This document shows, piece after piece, positions 8,007 through 19,215 of a stretch of DNA of 19,215 nt. Made by a program: the position numbers and the translations under genes. The notes beneath the pieces were generated by a model that did no database searches, was not told the DNA's origin, and saw only the letters and a program-made list of their open reading frames with translations. Each line of letters starts with the position of its first letter. Position 1 is the stretch's first letter. This stretch comes from Poronia punctata (lineage: Eukaryota > Ascomycota > Sordariomycetes > Xylariales > Xylariaceae): assembly GCA_022579005.1 (NCBI GenBank), contig MU401880.1, positions 1 through 19,215 on the forward strand. The letters are read 5' to 3'.

Positions 8007-8989
8007 GGAACAGGCGCCCCGTCACTAAATTTACAAAGGAGGCACGCTTTGAAAACAAGTCTTGCTAAGGTTAAACAACCACCGAGCCGCCAGTAGGTGG
8101 GGGATCGTGGAGGCAAATGGGAGAGATGGCTAGAATTGAAAGTCAATCGAGGGGAGTGCCTGTTTTACTTTGAATCAACATTGAAATGCAAGGGTGTGAG
8201 TGTGTGGCTTTTGGTTGACCGTCCTTTTTTCCATATTGTCAACAATGTGGATCCTTCACCATCCTCAGGAGCCGAGTACAGTACGTCAAGGATCTTTGTC
8301 CTTTACCATGTGTTATACTGTGCCCAGGATAGTTTAAGTTAGGGAAGCAAGTATCAGAGTTAAATACAAGTACTGCTTGACAAATGCGTACCGCTCACAG
8401 CAATTTCTAGAATATATGTCTGTAATGTTTTGGATGACTTGAGTATATAGGTAGGTAGCCCCAGGCCTATCTAACCTAGTCCTGTACCCTGATCGCAAAC
8501 GACATTTACCAGCAATACCTACTCAGATCAACCGCTACGAGTACATTAACTACAACTGCGGACAACAAATCAGAGGGTAGTGGTGTGCCAGGCTTGTCAC
8601 CTTGTCTACTGGGTAACAAAAACGACAGTGGTAAGCAAAGGGCTGTGTATTTCCCTACAAAGTCTATATTTGGCTTGGAGATTTCCTGTAAGCCTAGGCA
8701 AGCTATTGTATTAGCTTATCCATTGTATACTCTTTTAAGTATATATATAATATCTATAAATAAGTTGTTAACTAATAAATTAAAGCCTAAGAATACTTAA
8801 ATTTATAAGTTAGGTTTTAAATATATAATATTTTATTTTTAAATAAACATTTAATATTATATTATATATATATAATTAAATAGCTATATAATATTAATAT
8901 AAACCTTTAAAAACTTTATAATTAAATAAGTATAAGCTAATAATAATATTAATATAATAAAGCATATATATTAATATTTATATAAAACT

Positions 8990-9232
8990 TATATAATAAA
9001 GCACTTATTTATAAAATATACTTACTAAGCTATTTATATATAAACTATAAGTTAGCTAAAGCTATACTAGTTAATAGCTAAAGCTTTACTAGTTATACTT
9101 TTTTATTTTTATTTTAGCTAGCTTAGTTATTTAATTAGTTAATTAAATAAAAATTATTTAATATACTTACTTTTTTAAAATTACTAGCAATATTACTTTA
9201 TAATTAACTTATTATTTAAACCCTTTTAAATT
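8990..9232 (+). repeat. Partial R1 copy, plus orientation
   Basis: This matches about 2,645-2,880 in the same orientation, including the runs TAAGCTATTTATATATAAAC and TTTAATATACTTA and the terminal TTTAAACCC. It is more heavily converted to AT than the long copies. Upstream of about 8,990 only scattered similarity remains, so the copy is truncated or diverged there. Confidence 0.75.
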
Positions 9233-9949
9233 ATTATAGTTTAATATATTTTAATAAATAGATTAATTTATTTTATATATTAAACTTAGCTTATATTAAA
9301 GCTTTAATAACTTATATTAATTCTTTTTAACTAAGCTTTTATTAATTGCTTTTTTATAGCTATAATTTAATTTTTAATTTTTATAGCAATAATATTTTAC
9401 TTTAGCTACTTATAGTTATATATTAAAGCTTTAATATTATTTTATATTAATGCTTTCTTTGCTTAATAAGTAGTTAAAGTAACTATGCGTTTTAATTTAT
9501 TATATTTATAATTTAGCTTAAATAGGTATTTTTTTAGATTTTTAAACCTTTATAAAAACCTTTATAAAAAAGCTTTTATAATAAAAGCTTTAATATAATG
9601 AAAATTTAAAGTTAAAATACTACTTTTTAAATTTTAAATCTTTTACTAAGTTATTATTTAATAGCATATTAATTATTATAATAAGTAATACTATTTACTT
9701 TAAAATCTTTAATTTACTAGTAAGCCTTATATCTTTTATAGTTTTTTTGTTTTTATTTATTTATAAATTTAATTTAATTATTAGCTAGGATTTTAGTTTC
9801 TAATAATTTTTTTACTATTAAGTTTATTAAGCTTATTTATATTATTATTTGCTAATAATTTAGTAATTATAAACTGTACTTAGGTTTTAGTTTAAATCTC
9901 TTTATTAAATATTATATTATAATTTAAAAATATAAATATAAAAAAGTAT
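9233..9949. other. AT-rich segment between two inward-facing R1 ends
   Basis: About 720 bases of RIP-mutated DNA with no readable frame, enclosed by inverted R1 ends. It could be the interior of a short non-autonomous element or unrelated DNA trapped between two truncated copies. I found no match to it elsewhere in the window. Confidence 0.45.
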
Positions 9950-10075
9950 AAAAGTTTAAATAATATATTAGTTATAAGGTAATATTATTAAAAGTTTTAA
10001 AACCTAAATAAATTAAATAACTTATATTTAATTAATTAAGTAAATAATTAAACTAGTAAAAAAACGTAAAAAGGT
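9950..10075 (-). repeat. Partial R1 copy, minus orientation
   Basis: Read on the minus strand, this matches the last roughly 125 bases of the R1 end, as in 17,793-17,915. Shared runs include GTTATAAGGTAAT and TTAAATAACTT. The match stops at about 10,075 (AAAAAGG followed by unrelated sequence). With the copy at 8,990-9,232 it forms an inverted pair enclosing about 720 bases. Confidence 0.75.
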
Positions 10076-10215
10076 TAGAATACTATATCCTATCTATATA
10101 ATATGATCCTATACCTTTACTATTGTATAACATTTATTATATAACATTATTTTTTATATAGAAAAGAGCTATAAGAGCTATTTAGCTATATAATAGCTAG
10201 TACTGTATACTAGAC
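10076..10215. other. Short spacer with a weaker RIP signature
   Basis: This stretch keeps TpC, CpC and CpA contexts, for example TATCCTATC, GATCCTATACC and TAACATT, that are nearly absent in the flanking repeats. It looks like former unique DNA between two elements. It holds a small direct repeat of TATAACATT (about 10,126-10,147). Confidence 0.35.
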
Positions 10216-13200
10216 CAACTTTTTTTTTTAGTTAATTAATTTATTTTTATTTTATTATATAAAGCATACTACTTAATAGCTAGCAATTTTATTAATTGCT
10301 TACTATAATTATAACTATTTTATAAGCCTAGAGAACTTATAATATATACATTTAATTAATAATTAAACTAATAATAGTTATAGGTTTGCTAAATGTTTGC
10401 TAAATGCTTTTATAAACAATAATAATTTAAAAATAATTTTATAATATATTGCTATAGTTAAGTTTTTAAAAAATATAAATAATTAAAATATTTTTTAAGC
10501 TAAAGCAAATATAAAAATAGCACACTTAAAAAGTATAGCTAATAAATATTTAAAACTATAATAACTGCTTACTTTGTTTTATTAATAAATTAAATAAATA
10601 CTAGCCCTTTTACTATACTTTATAAGCTAAAAAGTAAATAAATAAACATTTACTTTAAAAGTAAATAAGTTATATAACTAGGCTTTATAGTTATATACTA
10701 AAAATATAAACTAAAATATATTTTTAAATAACTAATATACTTTAAAAAAAAAAGGCTTAGCAATATTTAACCTTAATTAAACCTTGTTAGACAATAGCCT
10801 ACTAGTACTAAATAATAGCTTACTAGTACTTTTAATACTAAACTTATTTTATTAAATATTAGCTTTATATTTAATAAATATAATAATAACTTTATTGCTA
10901 GCTAAAAAGTTTACTAAACTAATATAGCAAATACTTATTAAATAATTATTTTAACTTATACTATTATAAGCTTAAATATAATAAAATTAATAACTTTTTT
11001 TTATACTAATATAAAAGCAGCTAAGCTTAGTATTACGCTTAAATAAACTATTAAGCTTAAAGAAATTAGTTAAAAATATTGCTATATAAATAGCAAATAA
11101 CTAAAAATCCTTTAATTTAAATAACTTTGCTTAAGCAGTTTGCTAAATAGCTAAAGCTATTACGTTTTTAGTATAAAATAAAAAGCGTATAAATAATAAA
11201 GGGTTACTTTATAATTAGAAAATTTACTATATTAAATATTTTAACTTAAACGCTAACGTTTTTTTTAAATAAGAAAACTATATTATAATAAAATTTAATA
11301 CTTATTAGCAAAATATTTTACTTTTTAAAAACAACGTTAAAAAATATGCTAAAAATAAAAACTAACGCAAGATTATTTAATAGGACTTTTTTTAATTGCT
11401 GCGTAGTAACGCTTAATCTTAGTAGTTAAAAGAATATAATATAACTTTATAAGCTTAAATACTTTTTAACTTTAACTTAGCCTTTTACAAACTTAAAAAA
11501 TGCTTTATTATACTAATAATAAATATGTTAGCAGCTTTATAAGATTTAAAAAATGTTTTTAAATCTTGCTAAATTTTTAAAAGCTAATTAATTTAAATAT
11601 AGGCAAGTAAAGTAGCTTAATATACTAAGGCCGCTAAACGTAGTAATAACGTTTAATAAATATTTAAACTATATAATATAATATACCTTTTATTACAATA
11701 ATTGCTTATTAAACTAAACGCTACTATTACTTTTTATAATTATTTTACTTATTTAAAAAAAAAAAGGCTATAGTATATAAAAAAGCAGTTATTACTTTAA
11801 TATAGTCTATTAACTAATAACTTATAAAAAACAAAACCTTTATTAATATATAAATCCTAGTTTTAATATATTAAATATAATAAATAGAAAATATGTACTA
11901 AAAATAATAAAATAAATTATTTAATAATAAATATAACCTAGGCTATAATACTTGCTGCTATAAAGATAACTAATGCTAAAATAGCTGCAAAAACAAGCTA
12001 CCTTAAAAAATAAAACAACGTAAAGGTTACTATTATAATTTATATAGTAATAAAAAAAGGCTACCTTGCTAATAATACTATTAAGTTAAATAGCTAATTT
12101 ATAAACTAAATAGATTAAATAATTTTAATAAGCCTGACAATTTAGCTTAATAAGCAAACAAGGTCTAGGTAGTATTAATCAAAATAAATAAAAAAGCATA
12201 TAAAAAGCAATTAATAAAAAACGGTTATTTTCTTTTAAAAGATTTATTAAATAAAAACAGCAGCGACGGCTATTATACTAATAAAGCTAACACTATAAAT
12301 AATAAATAGTATAACTATTACTTTTTTATAGCTTTTATAATATCTAAGCTTTTTATAATAATATTAAAAACTTAGCGTACTTATTAAAAATATAACAAAG
12401 TTTTTTTATTTTAAAATAAGTGTATAATATATATAATAAAAAATACTTATATAAAAAAACTTAATTTTTCTTAAACGTAATATAAGGTATTAAAAGTATA
12501 ATTTATAATAATAGGCAAATAGTACTATAGTTTTATAGTTAAAAACGTAAAAAATAAAAAAAACACTTACTTAGCAAAGGCTTTGCTTTTTTTACTTAAA
12601 ATATTAATAAACTAAAAAATATAGTATGTATTAATGCTTATTTAAAAGTTGTTAAATCCTATTAAGCTCTGCTTAATTATATTTATATATAGCTAATAGT
12701 TAAACTAATATATAACTTATAAATATATATAGTTTATACTAATTTAAAAGCATTAAGCATTATAGTTAGCAAAAAGTAGCTATAAAAAGCTAATATATAA
12801 TATAAATAAACTACTGCAAAATAACTAATACTATTTAAAAAAATTAAAAAAATTATAAAACTTAATATAATTATAATATTTTTTTTATTAATTTAAATAA
12901 ATATATAAATTAAAGTTTAAATAAATATTATAAAATAGCTATATAATAACTTAAAGCTAAAGCTGCTTTTAAACACTTTATAATTTAATAAATATAAAGT
13001 AATTTTATATATATTAAATAAATGCTTATATTTATTATTAGCAGCACACGTTAAGGTTTTAATAATATTTTATTATAAATATTAACTAATATAATAATAA
13101 GTTATTATTTAATTAAATATTGTAATACTACTTTAAATTATAGCCTTAGTTTTAGTTAATTATATAAACTTTTTAAAAAATAACTATATAAGGCTAAGAC

Positions 13201-15205
13201 AGTTTTTATTTAAAGTATTAAATAAGGGTACAATAAACGCTTTTATAAATTAAAAATTATTAAAGCTTATTATATATATAAACTTTACTAACAAACGTTA
13301 GCGTTTTATAAAAAATTATTATTTAAGTACTATTAAAAACTATATTGCTAATAAGCTTTAATAAGTTAATTAAACTATAGCTAACTTTATTTAATTTATA
13401 AATATAGTAAAAAGCAAACTTAAATTTAAAATAAATAAGTATATAATATCTTTTTTAACTTGCTTTAAAAGTAATATAAATAACTTATAAACTATAATAA
13501 ATATAAATAACTTTAACTTATTACTTACTTTATTAAATAAAAAAAATACTATAAAATTAGGTTTTATATAACTAAAACATATTTTATATATTATATTATT
13601 AAAAAAGTATATGTATTTAATAAGAACTTAAAAAAAGCAAAAAAACTAATAACTATTTTTTATAAATATAACTTTTAAAAAAATAGCAATATTATTAAAA
13701 TACTTAAAAATAAAAAGCTTAAAATAAATCTAGTAAATAGCTAGCAAAGCTAAAAACAATGTATAAAACTATACTAATTAAAAGTAAAAAATTAATAAAT
13801 TTTAAATTAAACGTTTAATAACTTATATAAGCAAAGTAAATTAAACTAAATACGTAAGCTAAGTTTATTTAAATACTTTATATTTATTATATAAAAAATA
13901 ATTAAAAAAAAGCAAAAAGGTAAAGTAGTAATAAACTTATAAGCTTTTAATAATATTACTATTTTAAATATATACTTAATGCTATATTAAAAAAACGTTA
14001 TTGCTAACTTAAAAAGTAAAAAATTTATTTTAATATTTAATACAACATTGTTTTTTTATTAACTTTTAGTATATATAAAATATTAAAACTATATAGTAAT
14101 AATATTACCTAAAGAATTAAAAGTATTAAGTATTGCTTTAATAAGCTTTAAAAATAGCTTAGCATATAGCTAACGCTTTATAAACTAATAACTTTGCTTT
14201 TATACAAAGTATTGCAAAGCATATATAAATAATATAGTTATATTTAATAATTTATATAATAAATATAAAAAACACTTATATAAAATTTTAAAACTATTTT
14301 AAAACATTAAACTTGTAATATTTTTAAAAAAGTCCTTTTATAATTATTTTATAGTTAAACTTTTTAGCCTAGAAGTTAACAAATTAAGCATTAAAATTAC
14401 GCAATTTTAAACAAAAGCAATTTGCAAAATTAAAATGCTTATAAACCTAGCTAACTTTAAAATATATATTAAAATAATTATATAATTATAAAAATATATT
14501 TTATAGTACTAATAAAAAATTGCCTTTTTATAAAAAAAAAAAAATATGCTAGCAGTAGGCTAAAAAGCTAATAAGATTTTTAAAAAAAACTTATTTACTA
14601 AAAAAAATAAACCTTAAAACGCTTATTTAAACTTATAATATAAAAGCTATAAGCATTTTAAATAATATAAATAAATTTTTTTTAATTAAATTATTTTGTT
14701 TATTAAAATTACTAAAAACAAGTTTTTTTTAAAATTAACGCTTTAGCAAAAAAAACCTATAAAATAATGATTTTTTATATAAAAAGCAACTAAAACAGCA
14801 GTTTTATACTAATAAATAAAATCTAACTAATTATATACTTTAGCAAGGTTTTTTTTAAAACAAAATAAAAATACTATATAACTAAATTAAAAGTTTTATA
14901 CTTAGTATAGCTTTATAAACATTTTAAACTGTAAATTTAATCTTGCTAATAGCTTATTTTAATACTTACTAATTATTGCGCTACTTAAAAAATTATAAAC
15001 TAATATAATATATAAATAATAAATATTATAAAAATAAACTTTAAGTTAGTTTAAGCCTTAATATATTTTAAACAATATTTTTTAAATATATGCTATATTT
15101 TAAAACATATTAGTTTAGTTTTAAACGCGCTTTTTTAACTGCTTATAAAAGTAAACAAAAAAAACTTAAAAAATAAGGTATATAAAAGCAAAAGTATTTT
15201 TAATA

Positions 15206-15242
15206 ATATATTATATAATATATATTATATATATAATATATA
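15206..15242. repeat. Overlapping AT palindromes
   Basis: Two overlapping perfect palindromes made only of A and T are present: 18 bp at 15,206-15,223 and 24 bp at 15,219-15,242. Such tracts can extrude as cruciforms. In DNA this AT-rich they may be chance or slippage products. Confidence 0.7.
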
Positions 15243-17792
15243 ACTTTTTAATAATTACTAATAAAAACTTATTAATAGCTATTAAAAAAATATAAAAATA
15301 AAAAAGATTATATAGGCAATATTAGACCTAAAACAAGTTAAAAGGTTTAAATTTAAAATTATAAATAAACTTTTATATTATATACTTTATGCTAAACTAA
15401 ATAAACTAGTTATTTTAAAACTAAAGGTTTAAAACTTATTTAAAACGGCCTATAATAATAAATATTATTTTAAAGCTAAATAAATAATAAAACTTTTGCA
15501 ACCTTATTTTATTTAAAAAATAGTATAAAAAATAAAGGCGTATATTAAATATTGCCTATATTGCCTACTAAACAAAATAAACTAATTTAAACTACGTAGC
15601 ACTATAAAGCTAATAAAAATAATAAGTTAACTATATTTTACTATTATATTAAACTTTATAGTTAGTATACTATTTATATTAGCTTATAATATACTATAAA
15701 AAATATTAAAACATAATATATATAACTATTGTTTTATAATTATATGCAAATTTTTAAAACGTATAATTTTTATACTTAAAAATATTAAATATATAGTAAA
15801 GTAATAAAGTTTTATAGTTTTTTAAATACTTTAACTTTATAAATAAAGCATACTAAAACAAATTATATTTAATAAAAACTTTTATTTTATATTAAAAGTA
15901 TAAAGGACTATTTTTGTTAAAAATATTACTTAGTTAGCAACTTTAATAGTATATTACTTTTAAACTAATAGTTAGTTAAAATAAAAAAACTAAAAAGTTA
16001 AAATTGTTATTTAATACTATTATATAGCATTTAATATTTTATAAATATTAATAATTATTGCTTTATAATATATAATTAATAACTTTTATTAAGCAACAAT
16101 AAGCAAATTGCTAAATAAAGTAGTTTTAAGGTTTAAGCTAATAAAATTAATTTTTATTAATAAGCTACTGCTTAATTTAATAAATTATAACGTAACTTAT
16201 TAACTATACTAGCAAAAGGCCTAAATAGCTATTAACTTTATAGCAATAAATATAAAAATTTAATATAATAAAAACTATTAACTATAAAAATATAATATAA
16301 AAAACTAAATATATTTAAAATTATATAAAAAATATTACTTACTAAAAAAACTATTTTATAAATAGTTATAATAACAAGTAAAATTACTAACAATAATATA
16401 ATATATAAAAAATCTAGTATATAAACTAAACTTTTTATGCTATTAAAAAATATACTAAGTTATTTTAGTAGCTTACTTATATTTAGTACTTTAATAATAA
16501 AATTTATATAATAAACGCTGCTTAAAACTTAAGCAAGTTTTTGCTAACAAAAATAATAAAAAATAAAAATTTTATAAAATTAAAAAACTAATAAGCTATT
16601 AAACTAACTATTTATATAAAGGTACTATTTTAAAATACTTTATATAATAAAAAAATATTTAGCTATATATAATATTTAGTATTTAAAGGCTATATTAATA
16701 TAAAATATATCTTAGCTAGTATATATATATAATAAAGCATATTTAATAACTTTAAAAAAACTTAAAAAAAAAGCAAAAAATAAACTAAACTTTAACTTTC
16801 TTTTGCTTAAATATATACTATTAAACAATTAAAAAATAGTTATATTTATACTAAAAACAAATATTAAAGTTTAAATTTTAATAAAGTAAAAAAAGCATGT
16901 AATTACACTTTTTAAAATAATAAACTTACTTTTTATAAAATAAATTTTTTTATATTAATTTTATATATATTATAAAGTTTTTTACTTTATTTTTTATTAC
17001 TATATAATTTAGCGCTTATATTTATAATAAATCTAATAAACTTAAAATATATATTTATAGCTTAAAGTTTTTAAAATATTTTTTAACTAAGATTTTTTAT
17101 AAGCTTAAAATATTATAATTAGCTTAATAACCTAATAGTAATAAATAAAAAAGTATAATAAATCTAATAAAGTTAAAATAATTTAGTTTAATATAATAGC
17201 TACGCTTGCTATAAAAAAACAACGCTAAATACTTATATTTAACAAATATAATATAAATAAAATAAAGTTAAATTTATAATATATAATTTAATACTAGCAA
17301 ACTATATTAATACTTATTAAATTATAACTATACTTAAATATATAAATAGTTTTAATATACTTAGTATAGTGCTAACTTAATAGCTAATAATTAAACAACA
17401 CTATATAAAGCAAAGCAAAAAATATACTTAAACAAGCTATTATAGCAAAAAACCTTAGCTAATAAAAAACAGTAAACTTATTTTTGCACTAGTAATTGCT
17501 TTTAAAATGTTTAAAGTAATTTATATAGCTAAAAACGCTAATAATAAACTTAAAACAATGCTAAAAAACGTTGCTAAAAAACTATAACAAGCAGGCCTTA
17601 TCTAGCTAATTAAAAATCTAGCTATTAAAATTATTTTTAACTACTAAGTTAAATAAGCTAATATATAGCAATATAAGTATAAAAACTACAAACTAAGTAA
17701 TATAAAAAACAACCTTAAACTATTTACTTAAACCTAACTAATTTTTTATTTAATTAACAATTTTTTACTTAAATCTTTAACTAAATTGTAAG

Positions 17793-19215
17793 GGTTTAAG
17801 CAATAAGGTAGTTATAAGGTAATGTTGCTAGCAATTTTAAAAACTAGGTATATTAAATAACTTTTGTTTAGTTAGCTAGGTAGGTAACTAAACTAGCTAA
17901 AAAGATTAAAAAAAGTATAATTAGCAAAGCTTTAGTTATTAGTTAGCGTAGCTTTAGCTAATAGATAGTTTGTACGCAAATAGCTTAGCAAATAGGTTTT
18001 TTAGCTAAGTGCTCCGTTATACTGCTTTCTTTTTTAAGTTGCTAGTTTTTAGCAATTTTAGCATTTATAAGTATATTTGCTAATTAGGCCTATTTTTAAT
18101 TTTTTTAATTAAATTAATTTATTAGCTCTTATAAGCTATTTTTTTATTAACTTATTAGCTTATATTTAGCTTTATATATTTTTTTTTATTTATAACCTTA
18201 TTTTAGTATTTACTTTTTTTTTAGCATTATTATTTTATTAAGCTTTTTACTAAGCAACTGCTATTATGCTGCTTTTAAAGCTTTTTTATTTTAAGTTTAT
18301 ATACTAGCATACTTTTAATACTAATATAAGTTAGTTATTTTTAAACTATTAAATTTTTAATTTTAATTATAATTTTGCTTAATTAAATAGTAATAAGCTA
18401 AAAATTATAATAATGCTTAATAAAAAGCCTTGCTAGCACTATGTTTTTAGTATATATTTAAATTTTTATATTTGCTATTTTTACTATTTTAGCAACGTTA
18501 ATTATGCTTTTTATAAAAAAAACAATTAAAGTTATTATATTATATATTTGCTGCTTTTTTACTTATTAGTTTATTTAAATATTTTTTTTTTAAATACTTT
18601 TTGCTTTAATTAGTATAGCTTAATAAATTATATAGTATACTACTTATTTTTGCGCTAAAATAAAAAACGCTTAGCAAAACTATTAAGCTATTATTACTAA
18701 AGCTAAAAATAAAAATAAAAATAAAAATATAAATATAAATGCTACTTTATTAAATAATATTTTTATTATTATAAGTTAATATATATTTTGCTTATTTAAA
18801 GTAAGCTTAGCTTTTTAGCATATAGTTATTTTTTAAAAAAAGCTAGTTATACTAGTTAAAAAAAAATAATATTATATTATTATTTATTAAAAATTAGTTA
18901 TTATTTATTATTTATTAACTATTATAGTTGCTTTTTTTATAGTTTATATTTTTATTGCTTATTTGCTAGTATATTTGCTAATATTTAGCAGTTTTATATT
19001 AATAAAAAAAAGCTTTTATTTAATAACTTTAATAATATTATATATAAAGCCTAGTTTTTTATTTTTTTTTAAAAATATTAAAATAGCTTTTTAAGCAATT
19101 TAAATGCTTATTTGCACTAGTTATATATACTTATTTTAAAAGCTGCTAATAAAAAGCTAAACTTTAAAAAAGCTTATAAAAATAAAAGCATTAAAGCGTT
19201 TTTTAATATTAGTAA
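17793..19215 (-). repeat. Long inverted-repeat arm, right copy (family R1), cut by the window end
   Basis: This is the reverse complement of about 1,417-2,880. Its inner end lies at AGGGTTTAAGCAATAAGG (about 17,791-17,808). Between 17,800 and 18,060 it keeps G and C where the left copy has A and T. An example is CTAGGTAGGTAAC, read as CTAAGTAAGTAAC in the left copy, so it is the less mutated version there. The repeat is still matching at the last base of the window, so it continues beyond. Confidence 0.85.
18704..18728 (-). repeat. (TAAAAA)4 microsatellite, counterpart of the left array
   Basis: Four units remain at the position corresponding to the ten-unit array at 1,904-1,964, followed by degenerate TATAAA units. 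Confidence 0.85.

Larger units (their letters stand above)
7528..8740 (-). promoter_or_regulatory. btgC: Upstream region of the glucanase gene
   Basis: About 1.2 kb of balanced DNA lies between the glucanase start and the right AT-rich block. It should contain the 5' UTR and promoter. I see CCAAT elements at 7,576-7,580 and 7,873-7,892, and a TATA-like element on the plus strand at 7,997. No convincing gene is present. The short open frames at 7,803-8,003, 8,097-8,342 and 8,585-8,800 (+) and 7,694-7,888 and 7,946-8,146 (-) lack any recognisable feature. An imperfect inverted repeat built on AGGTAGGTAGCC / GGCCTATCTAACCT lies at 8,449-8,477. Base composition drifts towards AT from about 8,640. 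Confidence 0.6.
8741..19215. repeat. RIP-degraded AT-rich repeat block (right)
   Basis: This is more than 10 kb of very AT-rich DNA with stops in all frames. The mutation pattern is like the left block but less complete between about 10,080 and 17,790, where ACA, CCT and TpC still occur more often. This middle 7.7 kb is long enough to be one or several old transposons. I tried reading parts of it (around 11,200-11,500 and 11,935-12,070) for transposase or zinc-knuckle traces and could not justify any family. It includes further copies of repeat family R1 at its left and right ends. Confidence 0.85.

Noticed and set aside
8097..8342. 81-codon plus-strand ORF downstream of a TATA-like element
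   Set aside because: No domain, no compositional signal and no clear downstream signal; lies in the likely promoter region of the opposite-strand gene.
8585..8800. 71-codon plus-strand ORF at the right island edge
   Set aside because: It runs into the AT-rich block, its C-terminal part is AT-derived residues (I, K, L, N, Y), and nothing in it is recognisable.
11200..12070. Possible transposase or zinc-knuckle remnant in the right block
   Set aside because: I tried reading it in frame with allowance for C-to-T change. Stops and I/K/N/L codons dominate, and no motif order specific to a family could be supported.
1..19215. Mitochondrial DNA because of the high AT content
   Set aside because: No mitochondrial genes or tRNAs are visible, the AT blocks carry RIP-type context loss and stops in all frames, and the island has a nuclear-type cell-wall gene.

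Overview
The window looks like nuclear DNA of a filamentous ascomycete (Pezizomycotina; I cannot fix the class). It is strongly bipartite. Two very AT-rich blocks (1 to about 2,880 and about 8,740 to 19,215) flank a 5.7-6 kb island of balanced base composition. The blocks are saturated with stops in every frame and have almost no CpA or TpG outside GpCpA/TpGpC. That is the expected product of repeat-induced point mutation (RIP) acting on transposable elements. The island holds the only gene I can recognise.

Layout. 1-2,880: RIP-degraded repeat DNA; its right part (about 1,417-2,880) is one arm of a large inverted repeat. 2,921-3,057: border zone with a 15-bp G-run tandem repeat and a 16-bp perfect palindrome. 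3,058-3,949: unique-looking DNA with a short tandem duplication and AGGT-rich tracts, no convincing gene. 3,950-4,486 (+): a small orphan ORF, possibly a real but broken or mis-bounded gene, ending in a helical segment. 5,224-7,527 (-): an intact, uninterrupted 767-codon gene for a BtgC-type GH17 membrane-anchored beta-1,3-glucanase, with both catalytic glutamates present. 7,528 to about 8,740: its upstream region with CCAAT elements. About 8,741-19,215: RIP-degraded repeat DNA, including two short inward-facing copies of the same repeat family (about 8,990-9,232 and 9,950-10,075) and the second long arm (about 17,793-19,215, cut off by the window end).

Function. The glucanase is expected to act on cell-wall beta-1,3-glucan at the cell surface. 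The small ORF has no assigned role. I see no operon-like logic. What stands out is one intact cell-wall gene in a small island between heavily mutated transposon relics, and a family of at least four related repeat copies, in both orientations, on either side of it. All repeat alignments were made by eye and their borders are approximate.
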